From Deferrisoma camini S3R1 (GTDB taxonomy: Bacteria; Desulfobacterota; Deferrisomatia; Deferrisomatales; Deferrisomataceae): DNA of 64,000 nt. The DNA is taken from assembly GCF_000526155.1 (NCBI RefSeq), contig NZ_JAFN01000001.1, forward strand, positions 2,567,014 through 2,631,013. Direction: 5' to 3'. The notes beneath the pieces are model-generated. The model saw only the letters and a list, made by a program, of their open reading frames with translations. It had not been told where the DNA came from and made no database searches. The position numbers and the translations under genes are program-made. Shown here piece by piece: positions 1 to 7,774 of the stretch. Every line of letters starts with the position of its first letter. Position 1 is the stretch's first letter.

Positions 1-1
1 C

Positions 2-772
2 TACCTGGAGGAGTGGATCGGCCGGCTGATCGCCGAGGGCACCCTGATCGTGGAGACCGAGGGCACGGCCGTGGGTCAGGTGAACGGCCTGTCCGTGTAC
101 GACCTGGGGGACTACTCCTTCGGCAAGCCCTCCCGGGTGACGGCCAAGATCTTCCTGGGCAAGGAAGGCCTGGTGAACATCGAGCGGGAGAGCGAGCTGG
201 GCGGCCGCATCCACAACAAGGGGGTGCTGATCCTCCAGGGCTTCTTCGGATCCCGGTACGCCCGGAGGTTCCCGATCTCGTTCGCGGCGAGCCTGTGCTT
301 CGAGCAGTCCTACGGAGGGATTGAGGGGGACAGCGCCAGCTCTGCCGAGCTGTTCGCCCTGATCTCGGCCCTGGCCGAGATCCCCCTGCGCCAGGACCTG
401 GCGGTGACCGGGTCGGTCAGCCAGCAGGGCCAGATCCAGGCCGTGGGCGGGATCAACGAGAAGATCGAGGGGTTCTACCGGACCTGCAAGGTCAAGGGGC
501 TCACCGGCACCCAGGGGGTGATCATCCCCAAGGCCAACGTGCCCCATCTGATGCTCGACCCCGAGGTGGTCGAGGCGGTGGATGCCGGCCGGTTCCACAT
601 CTACCCCATCGAGAACGTGGACCAGGGCATGGAGCTGCTCACCGGGCTGCCGGCCGGCGAGCTCACGGCTTACGGCACCTACCCGGAGGGCACCGTGAAC
701 GGCAAGGTCATGCGCAAGCTCGAGCGCCTGGCCGCCCTGTGGCGCCGGATCCACAACGGCGAGGAGACGTGA
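2..772 (+). CDS. Lon-family (S16) ATP-dependent protease, C-terminal part
   Basis: The frame is open from the window edge, so the ATPase part lies upstream and only the last 256 residues are seen. They form the lid and proteolytic (P) domain of a LonB/LonC-like protease, a cytoplasmic ATP-dependent enzyme. The catalytic serine lies in GDSASSAE (about bases 326-350) and the catalytic lysine in GGINEKIEG (about bases 448-475), the Ser-Lys dyad of peptidase family S16. The stop overlaps the GTG start of the next gene (GTGA), so the two are translationally coupled. The internal ATG at base 50 is not the real start because homologous sequence continues before it. Confidence 0.93.
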   Translation, partial: YLEEWIGRLIAEGTLIVETEGTAVGQVNGLSVYDLGDYSFGKPSRVTAKIFLGKEGLVNIERESELGGRIHNKGVLILQGFFGSRYARRFPISFAASLCFEQSYGGIEGDSASSAELFALISALAEIPLRQDLAVTGSVSQQGQIQAVGGINEKIEGFYRTCKVKGLTGTQGVIIPKANVPHLMLDPEVVEAVDAGRFHIYPIENVDQGMELLTGLPAGELTAYGTYPEGTVNGKVMRKLERLAALWRRIHNGEET

Positions 773-1752
773 GGCCTCTCCGGCGGCTGCTCGCCGCGGG
801 CCTGGTCCTGGCATGGGTCGCTCCGGCCCGACCCGCGCCGCCGCCCCGACCGTTCCCCGGAGTGAACCGCAGCCCCCTGGCCGGCCTGCACGCCCCCCTG
901 CCCCCCCAGCCCTCCGATCTGCCGGCCGAGGGGCGCGTGCGCCTGCGCCTCACGGCAGAGGCCGCGAGCCACTTCACCTGGGACGACCGCGGCGGCGAGA
1001 GGGTCCGGTTCGACGGGGAGACCCAGGTCGTGCGCCTGGCCGCGGCCCGGGGCCTGGGTTGGGGCGAGGTGGGAGCGGAGATCCCGGTGGTGGCCCACAA
1101 CGGGGGGGTGTTCGACGGGTTCATCGAGGGGTGGCACCGGTTCTTCCACCTCCCCCAGGGGGGACGGGACGAGGCTCCCCACGGGCTCCTGGAGTACCGG
1201 TACGAGGAGGGCGGCGGGGTCCAAAAGGAGCTGGACGGCCCGGCCTGGGGGCTGGGGGACGTGCGCGTGTGGGCGGGCCGGGAGATTCCGGCGCCGGCCG
1301 GGGCCGCCGGGGCGCTGCGGGGGTGGATCAGTCTGCCCACGGGACGGGCGGACGATCTGCTGGGCTCCGGATCGGTTCAGGGGGGCATCCGGATGGACCT
1401 GGCCGGACGGGTGAGCCCCCTTCGGGCCGGATGGTACGCCGGCGCGGCCGCCTGGGCCGGCACCCCCGGCCGGGTGGTTCCGGAGCGGCGCCGACCGTGG
1501 GGGATCGGCGGCACCCTGGGGGCGGAGTGGTCTCCGGCGGACCGGGTGGTGCTGCGGGTGCAGCTCGATGCGGCCACGCCGGCGTACCGGAGCCCGCTGG
1601 TGCCGGTGGGAGCGGGATCCCTCCAGCTCTGGACCGGGGGGGCGCTCCGGCTCACCCCGTCCGCGTGGCTCGACCTGGCCGTGGGCGAGGACGTGGCCGT
1701 GGGCACGGTCCCGGACGTCACCTTCCTGGCGTCGGTGCGGTGGGAGCCCTGA
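769..1752 (+). CDS. DUF3187-like probable outer-membrane protein
   Basis: About 327 residues. The GTG at 769, overlapping the protease stop, gives a basic n-region (RPLRRLL), a hydrophobic stretch and an Ala-rich cleavage region, so export by the Sec system is likely. The earlier ATG at 739 would put charged residues in front of the signal and is disfavoured. The mature part is rich in alternating polar and hydrophobic stretches with aromatic-ended strands and closes in VRWEP, as expected for a beta-barrel. It resembles DUF3187 proteins, whose function is unknown; that assignment is from memory of the family. Coupling to a Lon-type protease may be only positional. Confidence 0.75.
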   Translation: MRPLRRLLAAGLVLAWVAPARPAPPPRPFPGVNRSPLAGLHAPLPPQPSDLPAEGRVRLRLTAEAASHFTWDDRGGERVRFDGETQVVRLAAARGLGWGEVGAEIPVVAHNGGVFDGFIEGWHRFFHLPQGGRDEAPHGLLEYRYEEGGGVQKELDGPAWGLGDVRVWAGREIPAPAGAAGALRGWISLPTGRADDLLGSGSVQGGIRMDLAGRVSPLRAGWYAGAAAWAGTPGRVVPERRRPWGIGGTLGAEWSPADRVVLRVQLDAATPAYRSPLVPVGAGSLQLWTGGALRLTPSAWLDLAVGEDVAVGTVPDVTFLASVRWEP

Positions 1753-1776
1753 CCTTCAAACGTATTGCCAGGGTGC

Positions 1777-1800
1777 GGGGCAAGGGACCTGCCTCCGGCC
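1777..1800 (+). repeat. Dispersed GGGGCAAGGG element, copy 1
   Basis: Begins GGGGCAAGGGACCTGC and ends in CTCCGGCC. The same core recurs at 1948-1962, 3397-3420, 7533-7555, 7723-7737, 11522-11544 and 22954-22976, all at gene edges or between genes. It has no match I can name. Confidence 0.6.
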
Positions 1801-1921
1801 GGGCGCGAAGCCGGGCATGAGATTCGCCGCGCAGGCACGGGACCGAAGGGCTGGCTTCACGACAACTCTGTGGAATCCTAACCATTTCGCAGTCCGAGCG
1901 TCAGAGGCGCTGCGCGGCGAG

Positions 1922-3346
1922 CTAAGGGGCCGCGCCCGGCTCTCCGACAGGTCCCTTGCCCCTCCGAGCAGGGAGCGATAGCGCCTGTTTATCCTCCGGG
2001 GTAATAGTAATGGCCCCGGCCAGGGCCTCCCGGGCCCAGGGGAGCTGGTCCACCAGGGGCCGGTCGAAGCACTCCCTGGGCCGGTTGAAGTAGCCGAGCT
2101 CCAACCGGGGAAACCGCTGCTTCAGGCGCCGGGCGAGCCCCAGCAGGCCGATCCCGTCGTCCCGACGCCGGAGGCGGGGGGGCAGGTGGTCCAGGTACAG
2201 GCGGGGATCCAGGGACAGGTTGCGCAGGTGGACCATGTGGAGCCCCGTCTCGTCGATCAGGCCCTCCAGGGCCTCCACCTCCTCGGGCAGGTCGGACACC
2301 CCGGGGAACACCAGCAGGTTCAGGGCCGTGTACAGCCCCGCATCCACCGCCGTCCCCACCGCCTCGCGCACCTGGTCGAACCGGAACCGGCGGGGCCGGT
2401 AGTAGGCGTAGTAGGTCTCGGCCACCGCCGAGTTCAGGCTGATCCGCACCGAGTCCAGCCCGGCCCGGGCCAAGGCCCGGAGGGCCTCGGGCCGGCTACC
2501 GTTGGTGTTCAGGTGCACGGTGCCCCGGTCGGTGCGGTCCCGGAACGCCCGCACCGCCTCCTCGATCCGAGGGGCCACGGTCAGGGGCTCGCCCTCGCAG
2601 CCCTGGCCGAAGCTCACGATGCCCCGGTCCACCCGCTCCAGGTGGGGCACGGCCACCTCCACCAGCTCCTGCACCGAGGGCACGAACCGGATCCGCTCCT
2701 GGCTCGCGGGGCAGCAGTCGGCCGGCTGGAGGCTGATGCAGCCCACGCACCGGGCGTTGCACGACGGCGCCGTGGGCAGGGGCGCCTCCCACCGCTCCAT
2801 GAACAGATTCTTGGCCGCGAAGCAGTGGTACTCCAGGGCGCACCGGCCCAGGTGGCGCAGGAGTCGGTTCCTCCCCTCCCGCCGGAGCCGGGCCTCGACC
2901 CGGGGAGCGATCTGCCGGTCGTCGTAGTGGCGGGTCTCGGAGTGGGTCATGGGGTCCACCCGGAAGGCGGCCGCCACCATCCGGCCGTCCTTCCAGCCCA
3001 CGGCCGCGTAGGCCCACAGGGGCAGGTACCGGTGGCACCCGTAGTCGGGGCTCCTTCCGCGGGGATAGGCCACGGCCGGCAACCGGGTGCGGGTGTAGCC
3101 CGCCTGGAGCATGGCGGCCACGGCCCGGTACCGCCAGAGCACCCGGGGCCGCCCCGCGTCCGGATCCCACCCCACGGCCTGGGTTTCGGGCAGGAAGAAC
3201 ACCTTGGTCCCCTCGGGCACCGGCACCAGCTCCTCGTCCGGCACCGGCCCCCACCGGTCGCCGGACTGACCGGCCAGGGCGAGCCCGGGCCACTCCAGGA
3301 TCTGCCCTTCCTCGTCCGCCACCAGAAGCCGCGCGCTATCATCCAT
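1922..3346 (-). CDS. Radical SAM domain protein
   Basis: A 474-residue protein with a CX3CX2C cluster (CNARCVGC, near residue 195) that would bind the [4Fe-4S] cluster cleaving S-adenosylmethionine. It is followed by SFGQGCEGEPL and HLNTNGSRPE, which match the glycine-rich SAM-binding and beta-strand motifs of the superfamily. The motif is placed unusually far from the N-terminus, after about 190 residues of no recognised domain. The substrate is unknown. The last residues (LPARRGKGPVGEP) are encoded by a copy of the dispersed GGGGCAAGGG repeat, so the C-terminus may have been extended by the repeat. No clear ribosome-binding site precedes the ATG; a GGTC-heptamer array lies just upstream. 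Confidence 0.85.
   Translation of the reverse strand: MDDSARLLVADEEGQILEWPGLALAGQSGDRWGPVPDEELVPVPEGTKVFFLPETQAVGWDPDAGRPRVLWRYRAVAAMLQAGYTRTRLPAVAYPRGRSPDYGCHRYLPLWAYAAVGWKDGRMVAAAFRVDPMTHSETRHYDDRQIAPRVEARLRREGRNRLLRHLGRCALEYHCFAAKNLFMERWEAPLPTAPSCNARCVGCISLQPADCCPASQERIRFVPSVQELVEVAVPHLERVDRGIVSFGQGCEGEPLTVAPRIEEAVRAFRDRTDRGTVHLNTNGSRPEALRALARAGLDSVRISLNSAVAETYYAYYRPRRFRFDQVREAVGTAVDAGLYTALNLLVFPGVSDLPEEVEALEGLIDETGLHMVHLRNLSLDPRLYLDHLPPRLRRRDDGIGLLGLARRLKQRFPRLELGYFNRPRECFDRPLVDQLPWAREALAGAITITPEDKQALSLPARRGKGPVGEPGAAP
1948..1962 (-). repeat. Dispersed GGGGCAAGGG element, copy 2 (inside a gene end)
   Basis: On the minus strand it reads GGGGCAAGGGACCTG. It overlaps the 3' end of the radical SAM gene and so contributes to its final residues. 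Confidence 0.5.
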
Positions 3347-3358
3347 TTAAGTCACTTC

Positions 3359-3372
3359 GGTCGTTGGTCGAA
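3359..3372 (+). repeat. GGTC-type heptamer pair
   Basis: Two 7-bp units, GGTCGTT and GGTCGAA, directly upstream of the radical SAM start codon. This is the smallest of eight loci with this unit. Confidence 0.45.
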
Positions 3373-3396
3373 AGTTCGCCCCGACATCGGAGCCGA

Positions 3397-3420
3397 GGGG
3401 GCAAGGGGCCTGGTGGAGCG
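3397..3420 (+). repeat. Dispersed GGGGCAAGGG element, copy 3
   Basis: Reads GGGGGCAAGGGGCCTGG then TGGAGCG. It is nearly identical to the copy at 7533-7555, including the TGGAGCG tail. Confidence 0.55.
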
Positions 3421-3462
3421 CTCGCCCGCCTAACTGGCGGAGCCCCCCAGAGATCCTAGCCT

Positions 3463-3483
3463 CTAGTCTCTAGTCTCTAGCTC
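3463..3483 (+). repeat. CTAG-type heptamer array
   Basis: Three tandem 7-bp units, CTAGTCT, CTAGTCT and CTAGCTC, just downstream of the rhomboid gene stop. Related arrays are at 29650-29667 and 31981-32008. Confidence 0.6.
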
Positions 3484-3488
3484 CCCCC

Positions 3489-4226
3489 TCACCAGTACTC
3501 GTCCACCCGCTCCCACGGCGAGCGCAGGGTGGGGCGGGAGCCCCGGGGCCGCCGGGGCTTGCCCCCGCCCAGCACGAACACCGTTGCGGCACCGGCCACG
3601 AACCCGCCCACGTGGGCCCACCAGGCGATCCCCCCCGCGCCGCCCGCCGCCACCGAAGCGGTCCCGCTCAGGAACTGGAGCAGGAACCACAGCCCCAGAA
3701 AGAAGTACGCGGGAAGCTCCACGAAGGTGAAGAAGAAAAAGATCGGCAGCAAGGTGAGCACCCGGGCGGTGGGGTAGAGCAGGAAGTAGGCCCCCATCAC
3801 CCCGGCGATGGCGCCCGACGCCCCCACCGTGGGCACCGGGGAGCCCCAGTTGAAGAACAGGTGGAGCACGCCCGACGCCAGTCCGCAGAACACGTAGAAC
3901 ACGGCGAACCCGACGTGGCCGAACCAGTCCTCCACGTTGTCGCCGAAGATCCACAGGGTCCACATGTTGCCAAGGATGTGGAGGAACCCGCCGTGGATGA
4001 ACATGGAGGAGAAGAAGGGGATCACCTGGGCCACGGGGCCGAAGTGGACCCGCACCAGGGGGTCCGAGTACCGGGCCGGCACCAGGCCGTAGTGCATGAA
4101 GAACCGCTGGAGCCCGGTGGGGCCGAGCCTCAGCTCGTACAGGAACACCAGGGCGTTGAGCGCGATGATGGCGTAGGTGACGTAGGGGGTGCGCCGATGG
4201 GGGATCGTGTCCCGAATGGGGATCAC
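3489..4226 (-). CDS. Rhomboid-family intramembrane serine protease
   Basis: A 245-residue integral membrane protein with about six hydrophobic segments. The catalytic serine is in GASGAIAG and the paired histidine in [10 protein letters not shown]; the [12 protein letters not shown] motif in the second membrane segment is typical of bacterial rhomboids. The family cleaves single-pass membrane proteins inside the inner membrane; the substrate cannot be told. It starts at GTG (4226), overlapping the cimA stop as GTGA, so it is the last gene of the operon and coupled to cimA. The C-terminus is a short basic, Arg/Pro-rich tail. Confidence 0.92.
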   Translation of the reverse strand: MIPIRDTIPHRRTPYVTYAIIALNALVFLYELRLGPTGLQRFFMHYGLVPARYSDPLVRVHFGPVAQVIPFFSSMFIHGGFLHILGNMWTLWIFGDNVEDWFGHVGFAVFYVFCGLASGVLHLFFNWGSPVPTVGASGAIAGVMGAYFLLYPTARVLTLLPIFFFFTFVELPAYFFLGLWFLLQFLSGTASVAAGGAGGIAWWAHVGGFVAGAATVFVLGGGKPRRPRGSRPTLRSPWERVDEYW

Positions 4227-5830
4227 GGGTCACCTCCCCGGACGGGGGCCTGCACGAGCCGCCCGGACTCCTGCTCGCGCATCAGCTTGAACTCGATCGA
4301 GTCCACCAGGGCCTGCCACGACGCCTGGATGATGTTCTCGCTCACCCCCACGGTACCCCAGGTGTCGGTGCCGTCGGTGGACTCGATCAGCACCCGCACC
4401 TTGGACTCGGTGCCGCCGCCCGAGGTGAGCACCCGCACCTTGAAGTCCACCAGCCGCACCGTACGGATCACGGGGTAGAACTTCTCCAGGGCCTTTCGGA
4501 GAGCCGCGTCCAGGGCGTTGACCGGCCCATTGCCCAGGGCCGCCGTGTGCTCGCTCACCCCGTCCACCCGCACCAGGATGGTGGCCTCGGCGATCGGCTC
4601 CTCGTCCTCCTTTCGTTTCTCGTCGATCACCCGGAACCCCACCAGGTCGAAGAACTTCCGGTGGCGGCCCATGGTCTTCTTCAAGAGCACCTCGAAGCTG
4701 GCCTCGGCCCCCTCGTACTGGTACCCGGCTGCCTCCAGGCTCTTGACCCGGTCGAGCACCCGGCGGGCCAGCTCGCTGCCCTCCTCCAGGGGAATCCCCA
4801 GCTCCTGGGCCTTGGACAGCACGTTGGACCGGCCGGACAGGTCCGAGACCAGGACCCGCTGCACGTTGCCCACCAGGGACGGATCGATGTGCTCGTAGGT
4901 CAGGGGGTTGCGCCGCACCGCGGACACGTGCACCCCACCCTTGTGGGCGAACGCGCTGTCGCCCACGAACGGCTGGTGCTTGTCGTGCTGGAGGTTGGCC
5001 AGCTCGTCCACGAACCGTGACACCTGCCGGAGGTTGCGCAGCCGGTCCATGGACACGCACGACCGCCCCATCTTGAGGACCAGATTGGGGATGATGGAGA
5101 TCAGGTTGGCGTTGCCGCAGCGCTCCCCGAACCCGTTCACCGTGCCCTGGACGTGGCTCACCCCCGCGGTCACGGCCGTGAGGCTGTTGGCCACGGCCAG
5201 CTCCCCGTCGTTGTGGCAGTGGATCCCGAGCACCGCATCGGCGAACCGGGCCCGCACCTCGCCCACGATCCGGCCCACCTCCCAGGGCATGGACCCGCCG
5301 TTGGTGTCGCACAGCACGACCACGTCGGCGCCGCCCCGCACGGCCGCCTCCAGGGTGTCCAGCGCGTAGCCGGGGTTCGCCTTGTACCCGTCGAAGAAGT
5401 GCTCGGCGTCGTACACCACCTCGCGGCCCTGGGACTTCAGGTAGGCCACCGAGTCCTCGATCAGCTCCAGGTTCTCCTCCAGGGAGATCCGCAGCGCCTC
5501 GTCCACGTGCAGGTCCCAGGACTTGCCGAACACCGTGACCACCGGGGTCTCGGCCTCCACCAGGGCCTGGATGTTCACGTCGTCCTCGGGCGCCACCCCG
5601 GGCCGGCGGGTGCTCCCGAACGCCGTGAGCTTGGCGGTGCGCAGCCGGAGCCGCCGGGCCTCCCGGAAGAACTGAATGTCCCTGGGGTTGGACCCGGGCC
5701 ACCCGCCCTCGACGTAGTGGATGCCCAGCTCGTCGAGCTTCTCGGCGATGCGCAGCTTGTCCTCCACGGTGAACGAAATGTCCTCGGCCTGGGTCCCGTC
5801 GCGCAGCGTTGTGTCGTAGATCCGGATCAT
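4223..5830 (-). CDS. cimA: (R)-citramalate synthase
   Basis: A 535-residue enzyme of the alpha-isopropylmalate synthase/HMGL family. It opens with the canonical [12 protein letters not shown] motif; a Mg-binding HCHNDGELA motif and a GNANL segment follow, and a C-terminal LeuA-type regulatory domain occupies roughly residues 390-535. Citramalate synthase condenses pyruvate with acetyl-CoA, starting the threonine-independent route to isoleucine. The ATG at 5830 has a nearby AAGGA. In related bacteria cimA usually sits directly after lysC; here a mobile element separates them. Confidence 0.95.
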   Translation of the reverse strand: MIRIYDTTLRDGTQAEDISFTVEDKLRIAEKLDELGIHYVEGGWPGSNPRDIQFFREARRLRLRTAKLTAFGSTRRPGVAPEDDVNIQALVEAETPVVTVFGKSWDLHVDEALRISLEENLELIEDSVAYLKSQGREVVYDAEHFFDGYKANPGYALDTLEAAVRGGADVVVLCDTNGGSMPWEVGRIVGEVRARFADAVLGIHCHNDGELAVANSLTAVTAGVSHVQGTVNGFGERCGNANLISIIPNLVLKMGRSCVSMDRLRNLRQVSRFVDELANLQHDKHQPFVGDSAFAHKGGVHVSAVRRNPLTYEHIDPSLVGNVQRVLVSDLSGRSNVLSKAQELGIPLEEGSELARRVLDRVKSLEAAGYQYEGAEASFEVLLKKTMGRHRKFFDLVGFRVIDEKRKEDEEPIAEATILVRVDGVSEHTAALGNGPVNALDAALRKALEKFYPVIRTVRLVDFKVRVLTSGGGTESKVRVLIESTDGTDTWGTVGVSENIIQASWQALVDSIEFKLMREQESGRLVQAPVRGGDP

Positions 5831-5873
5831 GGTCGTCCTTGCTGGGAGCCTCGGCTGGAAGGCGAATGACTTC

Positions 5874-5908
5874 GGTCGTCGGTCTTCGGTCTTCGGTCCA
5901 CGGTCGTG
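5874..5908 (+). repeat. GGTC-type heptamer array, five units
   Basis: Perfect 7-bp phasing: GGTCGTC, GGTCTTC, GGTCTTC, GGTCCAC, GGTCGTG. It lies about 40 bases upstream of the cimA start and is followed by a GGGCTTTGGGCCCCC-type hairpin. Confidence 0.7.
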
Positions 5909-5940
5909 GGCCGGGCTTTGGGCCCCCTGGGGGGCTCAAA

Positions 5941-5962
5941 GGCTAGAAAGCTGGAAAGCTAG
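5941..5962 (+). repeat. GGCTAGAA-type octamer array, left part
   Basis: Units GGCTAGAA, AGCTGGAA, AGCTAG. It is interrupted by the mobile element at the CTAG of the third unit; removing the insertion joins it in perfect 8-bp register to GGCCAAAA and GGCGAAGA at 7252-7267. Confidence 0.65.
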
Positions 5963-5971
5963 CCCGCATTA

Positions 5972-7075
5972 CTAATACCTACAAAAGTATTGCCAGTTCC
6001 CTACGCGGCGTATCGGCAACTTGGGGCCAGGAAAAACCCTCGAATCTTGTCTGGCATCCGCTGCAACGAGCGCAGGGCGGAGAGGACCCGAGCCTTCAGG
6101 TCCTCCTTCGATTGCACCAACTCACGGGCCACTCGCCGCTTCACCTGCGACCACACCAGTTCGTCTGGATTGAGTTCCGGCGAGTACGGCGGAAGGAAAA
6201 ACAGCGTGATCTTCCCGTCCATCTCCTCCAACAACTCCCGAACCCTTTTGGCACGGTGAATCGCATGCCGATCCACGATCAGGAAGATCTTCTGCTCCAC
6301 CCCGGCGGCCAACCGCCTCAAGAACGTGCAAAACACCTCCGCCGTCACCGTACCCTCGTGCACCATGAACCGAAACTCACCCCGAGGGCTCACGGCCGAG
6401 AGCATGTTCACCGAAAAGCGCTTCCCCGTCGCCTTCACCACCGGCGTGCGCCCCGCCTCCGCCCACGTGTGCCCCTTGTGGTAGTCCGACCGGATCCCAG
6501 ACTCGTCCGCAAAGAAGATCAGGGCGTTCTCCTTGCGCGCCCGTTTGCGGATCTTCGGGTACTCCTCCTCCCGCCACTTCTCCACCAAGGCCGGGTTCTG
6601 CTGGTACGCCCGGTGAAGCGGCCTCTGCGGCGTGAACCCCAAGGCCCGCATCACCCGCCCCACCGAGACTTCGCTCAACCGAACCCCAAACTTCCAGCGG
6701 ATCAACTCTCGAATCATGCCCAACGTCCACAGGGCAAACGGAAAGCTCATCTGCTGCGGGTTCTTGTCTCGGACCGTGTGGGCGATCCATGCCATCTGCG
6801 CCGCCGTCAGCTTCGGAGGTCGACCCGTCTTGGGCTTGTTTCGAAGCGCCTCCTCGCCCCCGTAATGGAAGCGCTCGATCCAGCGGTAGATCGTCCGCGG
6901 ATTGATGTCCAGGGTCTTGGCGAGTTGCTCAGGGCTGACCCCTTCGCGCACCTGGCGCACCACCCGGATGCGCAAGGCTTCCTGAGCTTTTTTGTCGAGC
7001 GATCGGTTGTCTGTTCTCCGTTTACATTTCATGCGCTCATACTAGCACATCCGGCAATACTTTTGAAGGTCTTAG
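5972..7075 (-). mobile_element. IS630-family insertion sequence
   Basis: An 1104-bp element with 23-bp imperfect terminal inverted repeats (5972-5994 and 7053-7075, two mismatches, ends CTAA(T/G)ACCT) and a TA dinucleotide on both sides (5970-5971, 7076-7077), as expected for IS630/Tc1-type insertion at TA. It carries one intact transposase and interrupts the left inverted repeat of the surrounding 177-bp element. The near-identical termini and intact gene suggest a fairly recent insertion. Confidence 0.92.
6001..7032 (-). CDS. IS630-family transposase
   Basis: A 343-residue DDE transposase. The N-terminal helix-turn-helix region (about residues 20-75, with NPRTIYRWIERF) binds the terminal repeats. 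The catalytic triad is visible as D in FFADESGIRSD, D in LIVDRHAIHRAK and E in PELNPDELVWSQVK, the typical IS630 spacing. The reading frame is intact, fills the element between its inverted repeats and points towards cimA, so readthrough could affect cimA expression. Confidence 0.95.
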   Translation of the reverse strand: MKCKRRTDNRSLDKKAQEALRIRVVRQVREGVSPEQLAKTLDINPRTIYRWIERFHYGGEEALRNKPKTGRPPKLTAAQMAWIAHTVRDKNPQQMSFPFALWTLGMIRELIRWKFGVRLSEVSVGRVMRALGFTPQRPLHRAYQQNPALVEKWREEEYPKIRKRARKENALIFFADESGIRSDYHKGHTWAEAGRTPVVKATGKRFSVNMLSAVSPRGEFRFMVHEGTVTAEVFCTFLRRLAAGVEQKIFLIVDRHAIHRAKRVRELLEEMDGKITLFFLPPYSPELNPDELVWSQVKRRVARELVQSKEDLKARVLSALRSLQRMPDKIRGFFLAPSCRYAA

Positions 7076-7369
7076 TATTCATGAGCGTTCGTCGCGAAAC
7101 CGTCGAGTGTGCGTCAGATCGGGGCAAGCACGAGCGCCGAGGGGCGCAGGCGTACTGGACGGTACGTCGAGCCCCGAGGCGCGAGCACGCCCCGAGATGG
7201 CGTGCAATCGGCGGTTGCAGCAGAAGGCTTCATGAATAATGCGGGCTAGAAGGCCAAAAGGCGAAGAACCTCTTTTTCTCCATGGTGGTTGCCGGCCCCC
7301 CAGAGGGGCAAAGGGCCCCCGGGCTTTGACCGCCGGGTCGGAAGCCAGTTGGAAGTAGACAGGGAACGG

Positions 7370-7404
7370 ATCCCGTCCTCTGACTTCTGTCACCTGAATT
7401 CTGG
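7370..7404 (-). repeat. CAG-type heptamer array
   Basis: On the minus strand the 7-bp units are CAGAATT, CAGGTGA, CAGAAGT, CAGAGGA and CGGGATC. The same family recurs at 19010-19037 and 19103-19138. Confidence 0.6.
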
Positions 7405-7437
7405 CAAAGGGCGGAACCGTCGTCCCCGGATACGCGT

Positions 7438-7462
7438 GCGGGCGGATACGCGATCCGCCCGC
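7438..7462. other. Perfect 10-bp hairpin without U-tract
   Basis: GCGGGCGGAT pairs with ATCCGCCCGC around an ACGCG loop. There is no poly-T on either side, so it is more likely a protein-binding palindrome or repeat fragment than an intrinsic terminator. Confidence 0.4.
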
Positions 7463-7532
7463 TCCGAGCCGTTCCTTCCGCCCCGCGGAATCATACCAAC
7501 TTGAGTTCAACGCTATCGGACCCCTGAACGGT

Positions 7533-7555
7533 GGGGCAAGGGGCCTGGTGGAGCG
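7533..7555 (+). repeat. Dispersed GGGGCAAGGG element, copy 4
   Basis: GGGGCAAGGGGCCTGG followed by TGGAGCG, matching copy 3. Confidence 0.55.
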
Positions 7556-7576
7556 CCGGGCGTGGCTCCTACCGTC

Positions 7577-7687
7577 GCTGCATTCGGCACTCAGCCGATG
7601 CCTGCTTCACGATGATCCCGAGAGTGCCTTGTCAGGGTTCGCTGTTCCAACGCCCAATGAGCACCAGGGCTGAGTGCCGAATGCAGC
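7577..7687. repeat. 111-bp element bounded by a 20-bp perfect inverted repeat
   Basis: 7577-7596 is the exact reverse complement of 7668-7687, with a 71-base centre. The arms contain TGCATTCGGCACTCAG. No coding region lies inside. A small MITE or IS remnant is the simplest reading; a long-loop RNA hairpin is possible. Confidence 0.6.
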
Positions 7688-7722
7688 GTACGTCGGATGC
7701 TGCACTCACGCACGGCCGGAAT

Positions 7723-7737
7723 CAGGCCTCTTGCCCC
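7723..7737 (-). repeat. Dispersed GGGGCAAGGG element, copy 5
   Basis: On the minus strand it reads GGGGCAAGAGGCCTG, located 40-50 bases after the lysC stop. Confidence 0.45.
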
Positions 7738-7774
7738 GGTCCCCGGATCATCTCTGTTTGAACGCAACTTGGAT

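Larger units (their letters stand above)
5963..7245. mobile_element. Inverted-repeat (MITE-like) element split by an IS630-type insertion
   Basis: The outer ends carry a 16-bp inverted repeat, CCCGCATTATTCATGA, reconstructed on the left as 5963-5971 joined to 7078-7084 and perfect at 7230-7245. It is flanked by CTAG at 5959-5962 and 7246-7249, a likely 4-bp target duplication. Without the nested IS it is about 177 bp, with no coding capacity, so it is either a MITE or the deleted remnant of a larger IS. Its own transposase family is not assigned. Excision of the whole unit restores the phase of the surrounding octamer repeat, which supports these borders. Confidence 0.75.
7250..7774. other. 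525-bp non-coding gap downstream of lysC, rich in repeats
   Basis: No gene is supported here. It holds the right half of an octamer array (7252-7267), a CAG-type heptamer array (7370-7404), a 10-bp perfect hairpin with a 5-base loop (7438-7462, GCGGGCGGAT stem), two GGGGCAAGGG elements (7533-7555, 7723-7737) and a 20-bp perfect inverted repeat (7577-7596 with 7668-7687). It looks like a landing pad for repeats at the end of the lysC transcript. Confidence 0.6.
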
